In this document: positions 45,971 to 54,495 of the stretch, piece by piece | Position numbering within the stretch: the stretch's first letter is position 1 | Layout of the letters: the number at the start of each line of letters is the position of its first letter | Assembly: GCA_963921935.1 (NCBI GenBank) | Contig: OY998178.1 | Location: forward strand, 50,398,951-50,462,950 | Direction of reading: 5' to 3' | DNA: 64,000 nt | From: Galeruca laticollis | Taxonomy: Eukaryota > Arthropoda > Insecta > Coleoptera > Chrysomelidae | The notes under the pieces: generated by a model | What the model was told of the DNA's origin: nothing | Seen by the model: only the letters and a program-made list of their open reading frames with translations | The model's database searches: none | Made by a program: the position numbers and the translations under genes

Positions 45971-46380
45971 AGAAGATGTAGAAATATAGCGTGATATGTT
46001 AACAACAACAGCAAAGAGATTCATGGGTAATTCACGCAAAATAAAGGGCTACTGAAACAGAGTGGTAACCGCGGACATGCATGTTTCTGGATCATTTGCC
46101 TCTTCAGCACGGTATAACCAAATAAGGATGTGAAATTTGGGAGCAAAGATGTTAATCGAAACATGGGAAAACCCAAAACAACGGATTTCAGCAGGGAAAT
46201 CAAACGCTCATTTGTGCCTTCAATTGGAAGATCCCGAGTTTCCAGGACAACAACCAAGATCGACACGGAGGCGCATATAGCCTCCTCCATGAACCTTCCG
46301 ACCCATAGTGAATAACAGAGAAGATGTAGGAATATCGCGTGATATGTTAACAACAACAACAAAGAGATTCATGGGTAATT
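45971..46380 (-). repeat. 1.2 copies of a ~348-bp tandem unit carrying a hammerhead motif
   Basis: A 62-bp word (45971-46032) recurs at 46319-46380 with three or four mismatches, a period of 348 bp. The intervening 286 bp hold the hammerhead at 46064-46119. The whole unit sits between (TA)n tracts, like unit 1. Confidence 0.75.
46064..46119 (-). ncRNA. Hammerhead ribozyme-like motif, unit 2
   Basis: On the minus strand: GGT-tat-ACCGTG, CTGAAGA, a 13-nt helix II region, GAAAC, ATGCAT, GTC, then CGCGGT-t-ACC. All three invariant blocks of the hammerhead core are intact (CTGANGA, GAAA, and GTC at the cleavage site). Helix I pairs ACCGTG with CGCGGT (six pairs, one G-U) and again GGT with ACC outside an internal loop. 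Helix III is the self-complementary word ACATGCATGT, with no room for a stable loop, which in known cases favours dimeric cleavage. Weak point: helix II has only GG/CC with an unpaired A. Confidence 0.65.
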
Positions 46381-46388
46381 AATATATA

Positions 46389-46424
<36 letters not shown>

Positions 46425-46439
46425 CGTGAGATTTCCAAA

Positions 46440-47230
46440 TCATTTTAAATTGCCAAAATCTCAATAAATTTCTAGATAATTTCGAAAATGCTGTTATGTT
46501 TGTTCATTCAGGTATTTTTCATACTTCAGTAATTCCTATTAACGAACTACTAAAACTAGCAGATCATTTAGAAACACTCTACGGAGAAAACAAAATCTTT
46601 TGGTGCCAAAATCAATTTCACTATTACAAATTAACCGGTATCCAAACTGTACTCAATGAAACTGATATTATTTTCGCAATACATGTAGCTATCTTAAAAA
46701 ATGATAATTGCCAAATATTCCGACTTATTAGCCCACCCTATTGCAACTCCATAATCATTCCCGATAGATCTTTTTCGATACTTGGTACAAGCAGTCACCA
46801 ATACGAAGATATCCCTTGTCCGAAGTTGAACGAACTCTATATATGCCAAAATCACGAAGATATTAGGCTAGACTCTTGCATGATCCCAATATTGAAAGCT
46901 TAAAAACCCTCTTGTCGAGCAAGCTCAGTATTTTTGATTCACCCGCTGATCGAAAGAATTAATGACCTCTATATCCTAGTCTTGCCTTCAAGTATGCGAC
47001 TAAGATTAAATTGAACTGTAACAAAAAACGCATATTATTAGCCAAACAAAATAATGTATTCAAAATCCCCACAGGTTGTGAAATCTGTACCGAAAATTCT
47101 GCATTTAGTAACATTCAAGAGATTACAGCAATAAATTCTCTCATACTTCTAAAATTCGAATGGGAGCTCACAGAAAAGTCCACAGTAGTACCCATGATTT
47201 TATAAGCAATCGATCTTCAATTGGTACTCC
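46440..47230 (+). pseudogene. Errantivirus-like env remnant
   Basis: Frames 46496-46903 (135 residues) and 47011-47205 (64 residues) have the composition and Cys spacing of the ectodomain C-terminal half of insect gypsy-type envelope proteins. They lie where env belongs, between pol and the polypurine tract. Separated by stops, with no complete fusion or transmembrane region recognised. An inactive old copy. Confidence 0.5.
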
Positions 47231-47436
47231 AAGTTGAATTAACGAAGGTAATACAAAATTAAGAAACACACCTCGCAGTATAGAAACTTCCCTGCCTTCT
47301 ATCCCTCCTAATACTAGCTGGCGTAACTAGCGTACTCTGAAGGCATTTAAAACTGAAGAAAATTAAGAGAGAAGCTAACCACCAACCCCATCAGAGCAGC
47401 CCCTTTGGCGGTGTCGTTCAATCTTAAGGAGAGAGG

Positions 47437-47620
47437 GTGAAGTCAATTTGCCTATTATATAATAATATCATATCATTTGTCAGCATTTACTTATAATCTA
47501 ACTTTGTATTTTTCTCACATTATGAATTAATTAAATTTGTAGCTCGTCAACAATAAAGAAGTATTCTCAAATTAAAATTGAACTTTTTAAAAAGATATTT
47601 CTTCAACATAATATCTTAAC
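47437..47620 (+). repeat. 3' LTR of the errantivirus-like element
   Basis: 184 bp, matching the reassembled 5' LTR positions 36104-36125 and 38094-38248. A purine-rich tract (TTAAGGAGAGAGG) lies directly before it. No matching target-site duplication was found. Confidence 0.8.
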
Positions 47621-48333
47621 TAGTGCAATATCAGTTGCAATTGCATTCTATTGGAGCTATTTTCTACAATTATCCATTTTGTCATCAGAGTACATAGCAT
47701 GGTGAAGAGTGGATCTTCTTGCCGAAACCCTGTACTTGGATTGAACATATTTGACAAATTACCATGTATAAAAATTTTTCGCTTGGCATTTTTCAAAATT
47801 ATTTAAACTAACCTCATAATTTCATAGAAATATGAAAGTAGATTAAGTTTGAGCTTTTACCTATTGTATCATATATGGTTTTCCCAAAATATATAAATAA
47901 TATATTTATTGAGAGACGATGTGAACTATTCATTATTGGTTCCAAAACATAAATTCATCATTCACAGTATTATTCTGGAGTAGCTGGACGTTTTTAATTG
48001 ATATTAGCATCTAGTTTCCCTAGTCTTTTTGTCATAACTCGTCCCTATCAATTTATTATGTTTTGAAGATATATCAGCAATCACCGTTAAAAAAAGTGAT
48101 AATAAGCAAGGATTTGTGCCAAAACTAAGTTTGGATGATGAGTATCAGGAAAAACAAAAATTAAACTCGCTTGAAACAAAATGGAGGTGGCTCTGGTTCT
48201 TAATTTTCGATCAATCAAAAGCTGCAATTATACTTAAGCACGATTAAATGTGTGACAAAATTGTCTACATTGAAATTTGAAGATATTAACGAAAAACATA
48301 CTATTCTCAAAAATACACATAAAAATTCCTTAC
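47621..48333. other. Intron 1 sequence adjoining exon 1
   Basis: No gene seen. It ends with the donor GTAAGG (minus strand, 48333-48328). Confidence 0.5.
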
Positions 48334-48471
48334 CGGCCTGAGCCTATGTCCTTCAAGCCCCATTTCTTCCGATTTATTTCTTGCAGGATCGATTGAGAGC
48401 GATCTTCCCGATGATTGATGAGTTATAACTCCAATCAAAAGAAGTGAACACAGACCAACGTATCTATTCAT
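48334..48471 (-). CDS. First coding exon (exon 1) of a secreted host protein
   Basis: ATG at 48471-48469 opens MNRYVGLCSLLLIGVITHQ, a clear signal peptide with likely cleavage after QSSG (about residue 22). A polar stretch (RSLSIDPARNKSEEMG, then GHRLRP) follows and ends at a donor GTAAGG in phase 0 (46 codons). A possible acceptor (ttattgatgtag) lies about 20 bp upstream of the ATG, so a 5' UTR exon may exist. With exons at 30649-30685 and 20238-20506 it gives 145 residues, the mature part having no Cys. Not from any transposon I know; secretion is the only function inferred. Confidence 0.6.
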
Positions 48472-48809
48472 TGTACCTACAATACTGGTGACTACATCAA
48501 TAAAACAGCAAATTTAATTATGAAATCGTGACTTATAGCCGAAACTGTTATCTGGTTTATTCATTAGAACTCAGGAAACCGTTAGAAATATCTTGTTAGA
48601 AATGAAATTGTTATCGGTAATTAAGCAACTCCAAGTTGCCAATTGTTCTTCATTAATGATATGATATGAAATAAAAATAAAACTATATCCTGAAAGTCTA
48701 AAGTTGTCATTTCAACAGCTTCCGAGAGATAATTACAGAACGTACGAAATATCTATATATTTTTTAATTATCTACAGACATATTTGTATTCCACTTAATA
48801 TCTCATGTA

Positions 48810-48897
48810 CCGGGTGATCAGTTAAGGGTAGCGAGCGGCCATATCTCATAAGGTATTGGTCGTATAGATTTAGGTTTTTATAGAATTTGTAACGTTT
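48810..48897 (+). repeat. Outer left end of the long-TIR mariner-like element
   Basis: CCGGGTGATCA and the next ~75 bp are the inverted match of 60770-60690. A TA lies directly outside (48808-48809), as at the right end (60771-60772). It lacks about 110 bp of the right arm and breaks off near 48897; matching text resumes near 58204. Confidence 0.8.
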
Positions 48898-49208
48898 CTA
48901 TTTGACATTAACATATTTTGTGTTAATAAGTCCAACTGCCCCATATGATACGCTTATAATAATATGTTTATTTCACAACAAAAAACAGAAATATACAAAC
49001 TACAAAATGTAACTAACATTTTTTTTATGTAGAAGTAAACAATTAATCACTGAAGCTGAGAGTAACTAGGTTACCAACAACTTGTGTGTGATATAATAAA
49101 TAGATACAGTGAAATTAAATTATAATTTAGGGTAGGTAGATATAAATTAATTCTCAACACATACATACACATTTATTCGCACACACATACAACCACATAT
49201 TTTTCTTT

Positions 49209-49451
49209 TTATATTTTGTTTATTATATTTTGGAAAAAGTCTCCATTTTTTGATAAAATCCATTTTTTTATTCCACATTTAAAGCTCTTATATCCTTCAA
49301 TGTTTTGTAGTTCTACAGGTACTCGACTTAGAATTTTTGGGCCCAAGTAATCAAAGCAGTGTTGTCCAATAGTTTTTTTCTCTTTTAGGTAAGTTGTATG
49401 TGTTCTAATGAAATTGACTGTCTCGACCCTTACTTCGTGGAATATGCTCAT
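49209..49451 (-). pseudogene. C-terminal end of the CR1/Daphne-like ORF2
   Basis: 80 residues (THTTYLKEKKTIGQHCFDYLGPK, ending in a basic-hydrophobic WILSKNG) typical of the last domain of insect CR1/Jockey-type ORF2. It is separated from the rest of ORF2 only by the palindromic insertion at 49455-49609. Confidence 0.7.
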
Positions 49452-49454
49452 ATT

Positions 49455-49609
49455 AGTGTTTTTAAATGAAACTCAAGGTCTCTAGTTAATTCCACTATAT
49501 AATACAAGTTATTGAAAATTCTAAAAAATTGTCAATTTTTTAGAATTTTCAATAACTTGTATTATATTGGGGAAATAACTAGAGACCTTGAGTTTCATTT
49601 AAAAACACT
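49455..49609. mobile_element. 155-bp nearly perfect palindromic MITE
   Basis: Two 77-bp arms, starting AGTGTTTTTAAATGAAACTC, meet with no spacer at 49531/49532 and differ at only about four positions. It interrupts the LINE ORF2. The target-site duplication is not clear. One arm of a relative lies at 27426-27510. Confidence 0.85.
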
Positions 49610-50880
49610 TGTATGTGTTCTGTTTATGCCTAGTATCATGAGTGTGTTCAAGACGTTCTAATATATGTTCATTTCGTTTTAGGTAGAGCAGTATTTTCAG
49701 GCAGTATAATTGCCTTAGATCCATAACTTGGCTCATCACATATAACTCATCACTCGGAAACCTGATACTTTTTTGGTAAATATTTCGTAATATCCACCTT
49801 TGTAGTACATTTACATTTTCAATGTGACAATCATATACTCCACCCCAACCAGAGATGCCATAGCTCAGCTGTGACTGCACTAACGAAAAGTTCAAGTGGT
49901 GTAAATCCAAGATGTCTCTCAAGTACTTAAACCTTGACAGTAATCCTCTTAGTTTGTTAGCAATATTTTTCGTTTGCAGATCCCATTTGAGATGACGATC
50001 AATAATATCTCCAAGATATTTAATCCTATCTACTTCTGGAATTTTAGTAGTCATGTCAATATCCAAATATCCGAGATTTGGTAGACCTGTCTGGTATGAT
50101 GTGAAAGGCATATATTTTGTTTTTTCTACATCTAGTTAGTTCATTAAATTGAAACCAGGTTTTTATTTTTTTAAAAGCGATTTCAGCTTGTGTTTTCAAC
50201 TGAGCCCAAGTAGGAGCGGTAAAAAGGATGGCAGTATCATCGGCGAAGCTAATAACTTTGCCCCTTATGTCCAGGAAAAGTGGGCTATTTAAATAGATAT
50301 TGAATAGCAGCGGGCCCAGTACAGAGCCTTGTGGCACGCCGTAGGTAACATTTCTAGCCTCGCTTATGCAATTGTCGATGGTTACATATTGTTTTCGCTC
50401 ACTCAAATAACTCTCCAACAGCTTATAAGTTAATCCATGCACACCGTAGAATTTTCATTTGTTTAATAATTTTTCATGATTAACGGTATCAAAAGCCTTA
50501 GAGAGGTCCACAAAGATGTAAGCTGCAGGGATTTTTTTATCTAAGGAATTGTATAGCGTTTCTAGTAATGAGCATATTGCATCCTCCGTGGATTATCCAT
50601 CTCTAAAGCCATACTGATTTTCAGAAATAATGTTATGCTTATTGAAGAATTTAACTGGCCTACATTTTAAGATATTTTAAAAAATTTTACTTATCGTTGA
50701 AATGCGAGTTATTGGCCGATAATTCTCCATTTTAGATATATCACCGTTTTTAAAAATAGGCTTAATTAACCCTGTTCTCAGCATTTGTTTATCATATAGG
50801 TAAGTGGAGTAGCTATTTCATGTTTTATTTCTTTTAAAGTTTCCGATTTAATGCCGTCTAGTCCTGGTGACTTTTTATTT
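49599..50880 (-). pseudogene. Reverse transcriptase of the CR1/Daphne-like LINE
   Basis: From 50880 the text runs through KPIFKNGD, YRPITRIS, NQYGFRDG (near 50620), FVDLSKAFDTVNH (near 50500), YGVPQGSVLGPLLF and SFADDTAILF (catalytic FADD near 50250), then KYLGDIIDRHLKWD and a C-terminal helical domain to 49611. The stop in GFRDG, a stop near 50440 and a frame change near 50100 break it. No RNase H follows. Confidence 0.85.
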
Positions 50881-52302
50881 TTTAACGAATTTATAATGTT
50901 TTACTTCAGCTTCATCTGTGGGGTACAAATACATAGTTGTGTCTAGAGTTTGTATATTCTCAGCATAATTTTGGGGGGAGGGTATATTTTGGGCATAATT
51001 TTTCCCCAAATCACTAAAAAAATTATTAAACGCATTAGCTATATCTTTGGTGCCATTAATTAGTTGACTTTTTTCATTTAAAATGTTATCTATTTTACTT
51101 TCAGATTTGGATTTGCCACATATATCAGTTACACATTTCCATAGTGCTGCAGATGAATTGGAGTTTTTATTGATCAGGTTATTAAAATAAGTCTTCTTTA
51201 CATTTTTCATGAGTATTTTTAATTTGTTTTTATAGTCATGATATTTTTCATTTAAGAGTATGTCATCAGGGGTACTTTTAAGTTTTTTATAGATTTTGTT
51301 TTTTTCGTTTATAGATTTTAGTAATCCCGCAGTAATCCATGGTTTTTTAGCCTTTTTAATTTTCGATCTTTTTACAATACTTGTACATTCTTCTATACTT
51401 TGCTGTAAGATAGAAAGGAATTGATCTGTACATTCATTCACCCCAGTAATCGTGTATATATTTTGCCAATTTTTATTTCGTAACTGTTCTCTTAACTTTG
51501 GATAATTAATGAATTTCTTAGGTTGATTTTCGTTTTTTGTTTCATATGTCTCTTTAAATTGAATGATTAGTGCTATAGGGAGATGGTCAGTTATTCCGTA
51601 GTCAAAAATAAATGATTTAATATTATTATTTTCATAATTTAAATTTTTTACATAAATGTGGTCTAGGCAAGTTTTGCTCATGGGTCTTGTTATTTGATTA
51701 ATGTAAGAGACAAAATCCAATGATTCTAGGGTATTTTTATATTGTTCAACGTGATCGACATCTGATAAAAGATCAATATTAATGTCACCCATCACTATAT
51801 GAATTTTAGATTCCTTTCCTTTTTTATTATTTAAATAACTATTGAGGTTCGTACTAAAGATTTTAGGACATATAATAGGTGATTTATACAATGCGGTTAT
51901 GTGTACAGTTTCATTTATTAATTTAATTTCTAATTATATTGCTTTAGTTTCAGAAATTTTGACAATTTTGTAAAAATGTGTTAGTTTATTATTTACATAC
52001 AAAACTACTCCGTCGCATTTATTATAGTCCCCATCATTATAAATTAAGTGATATCCATTTATATTGAAAATACTTACATCTTTCTGTCTATTGGTTTCTG
52101 TCAATGCAATCACATCAAAGTCGGCCTGCTGGCTTAGAAAAAGCAAAAATTCATCAAAATTTTTTTGGATACTTCTGATATTCATATGTAGTACTGAGAT
52201 TTGACCTTTTTTGCAATTTTTATATGTACCAAAATCCGATATCGAATTTATTACTTGGGCCTCGATTTCCTTGTTCTCATACCGACTTAGATACAAATCC
52301 AT
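50875..52302 (-). pseudogene. Endonuclease domain of the CR1/Daphne-like ORF2
   Basis: Frame 52302-51934 has the Asn block (LHMNIRSIQKNFDEF) and ALTETN with the catalytic Glu. After a stop and short break near 51930, frame 51891-50875 continues with GDINIDLL (catalytic Asp), LDHIYV and TDHLPI (catalytic His), then a Lys-rich linker (KKAKKPWITAGLLKSI). All catalytic blocks of an apurinic-type endonuclease are visible. It nicks target DNA for reverse transcription. Confidence 0.85.
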
Positions 52303-52777
52303 TTGTTATGATTTATATTCGCACAATGACATTAAAAGATATAACAACTTTCTTTGTTTACAGTCACTTTAAAGGAACGAGAGAAAAAAAAGTTAGTTTC
52401 TATTATCTAGAATTTGACAAACACTGCAATGACATGAACACAAACAATTCAGAATTTATAAGGAAAAGAAAAACTTAATTGTTGAACACCCATAATAAAA
52501 ACTAGTTTATAATAGTAACAAGTTGTAGACGAACCATTTATGCACTTATATTTATTCTGTGTGCCGAAGCAGGTTGAAACATTTATAAAGTTTTTTCGAA
52601 ATTATTTTTTTAGTTACAGCTATAGCTAAAATAAATTTCATATGGTTTCACTTTACTTTATTTGCACCTGATGATGAAGAATTGTTTCTCGTTCTATAAG
52701 GATTTCTTTCAAGATGTTTAAATTCCCTGGATATTTCTTTGGGGGTTCCTTTGGTTTTATTTTGGGGCCTTTTGGAG

Positions 52778-53470
52778 TTATCTCTTGTGGTGTGTTTTTC
52801 GAGGGATTCTGATTACTTGGTTCAGCTTCTTTGTGTTACGTTCCTCTACTTCTACAACTTCATCATCCTCATAGGTATGTTTCATAAGCTGTGAGGGGTA
52901 GAATATATCTCCATTTACAATAAGTTTTCCGTTTTTGATTAAGCAATGTTTTTCATCATGTTTTTGTTTTGCCAAATATAAATGATGTCTTAATATTTTG
53001 GCTTCCTCCCGTTGCTTTGGTGTTTGATCTTGAGCAATGGAAATCTTTGTTCCCTTTAATTTTACTATATTCCTATAGATCTTCTGTTTAGTTAGAAACG
53101 AAATGAATTCAAACTTAATGGGACTGTCCCTATTTCGACTGAGTGGATAAATGTTGATAAAATCGGACTCTGACAATGACAAACCCAGTAAATTGTTAAA
53201 AGTGGAGATAATCTTTGGTATGTCCAGTGGGCTGCTTTCTCTTTCTATTCCAAACAGAATTAAATTATTGCGTTTTGACTCCCTCCCCAGTAGCTCTATT
53301 TTTTCTTTTAAATATGTGTTTTCTTGGTCGACGATATTCAATCTGTGTGATAGATTCTCTAATGTATAGTTTAATCTTGTTTCCACAGTATTAATTAATA
53401 ATAATAAATCAGCATAACCTTTTCTAATTTTGTCCAATATTTGCTTGTTAGTAATTTCACCAATGCTCAT
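52778..53470 (-). CDS. ORF1 protein of the CR1/Daphne-like LINE
   Basis: 230 residues, intact. Residues about 15-75 form a heptad-rich coiled coil (NLSHRLNIVDQENTYLKEKI), 75-150 an RRM-like core (RRESKRNNLILFGI pattern: ESKRNNLILFGIERE), and 150-210 a basic C-terminal domain, as in LINE ORF1 proteins that trimerise and coat the RNA. It lies about 480 bp upstream of ORF2 with no overlap. The least decayed gene of this LINE. Confidence 0.8.
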   Translation of the reverse strand: MSIGEITNKQILDKIRKGYADLLLLINTVETRLNYTLENLSHRLNIVDQENTYLKEKIELLGRESKRNNLILFGIERESSPLDIPKIISTFNNLLGLSLSESDFINIYPLSRNRDSPIKFEFISFLTKQKIYRNIVKLKGTKISIAQDQTPKQREEAKILRHHLYLAKQKHDEKHCLIKNGKLIVNGDIFYPSQLMKHTYEDDEVVEVEERNTKKLNQVIRIPRKTHHKR

Positions 53471-53500
53471 ATTTTTAGTGTATGGAACGCTTTCTATTAT

Positions 53501-54495
53501 TTTCGTTGATGGAAAGAAACTGGTTTTTTGATATCAAATTCGAGTTTGATGATTGATTTGTAGCAAATATATATTAGGTTAGGATTTATTTTTATAATAT
53601 TTCTCACAATTTAACTAAACAAGGTTGTAATTTCAAATAGTTTGTTGAGTTAACGGAGAAACAAGCTTTAATAAAGACTTACGGAGATTATCGGGATTCT
53701 CAGTCACTTTAAAAGACTAATTCTTCAACTATTTCACTCAAGAACTTCTACTAGGTAGTTATGGCCGTATAAATTCTATTACACCTTATTGTTAATTTTT
53801 AGCAACGTATAAATCAACTTTTTGGTATTATTCGTTTCGTACTTTTTGCGCGCGATAAGGAACTGGAAGAATTGTTTTGTTGTTAGTACTAAGTAATTAA
53901 GATTTCGTTTTCATAGTGAAACTGACGGAGATAGGAACATTTTCAACTTAACTTGGAAGGGATTTTTGACTTATCGGGAATAGTTCGAAATATTTTCGTC
54001 CTTTTACGACGTCGACTTTCCTTGGTAGTGGTTGAGTGGTTCGGAATTTATGAAATGTGTCTTTGAGACATCTCAATACGGGGATATATTTTTCCGACCA
54101 TATGAAAGTGGAAAATTTAAGCCTTGTTGCAGTTTTTGAGATTTGATGTTGTTTTGAGTTGGCTTTTTCCACATCTCTTTGAGGATTTTCTTAACACAAC
54201 TTGGTAAGTATTGGCATCTATCGTATTTTTTTACATCACAAGAAATGGTTTTGTTAGGCGAAAAAGAATAACTTTCACTGTTCTATTCCTAGGGCGACGA
54301 AATATATCAACAGAGTTAGTTATATTATATAGAGGTTCACCTAGAATGTCTTTGGCCGTTTAAAGGATAACCCATTTACAAGTTAAAAGGTAAGTTTACA
54401 CTATATTGTTTGTTAAGCGAAAAACATATTATGGAAAATGATTTATATTTTTTTGTCAAAAATATATTAAATGGTTTTTTGCTTATCTGCCTTGT
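53501..54495. other. LINE 5' region and unassigned sequence
   Basis: The upstream part may be the LINE 5' UTR. A 74-residue frame at 53948-54172 (-) has no recognisable content. Confidence 0.4.

Larger units (their letters stand above)
36104..47620 (+). mobile_element. Errantivirus-like (gypsy-type endogenous retrovirus) remnant, heavily invaded
   Basis: A ~180-bp 5' LTR (36104-36125 plus 38094-38248, split by an RTE LINE), a tRNA-Ser-type primer-binding site (38249 on), degraded gag and protease (40614-42200), the first part of RT (about 42630-42790), env-like frames (46496-47205), a polypurine tract (about 47424-47436) and a 3' LTR (47437-47620), all on the plus strand. Most of RT, RNase H and integrase is gone. 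Foreign elements occupy 38529-40611 and about 42800-46430. It is an old copy in the host genome, beyond function. Confidence 0.7.
48950..53500 (-). mobile_element. CR1/Daphne-like LINE
   Basis: ORF1, endonuclease, RT and C-terminal parts run in order on the minus strand from 53470 to 49209. A 3' UTR with AATAAA lies near 48970. Nearly full length, but with a few frameshifts and a palindromic MITE inserted at 49455-49609. The clade name rests on the ORF1 type, the endonuclease text (HMNIRSIQKNFDEF) and the FADD RT without RNase H. Confidence 0.75.
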
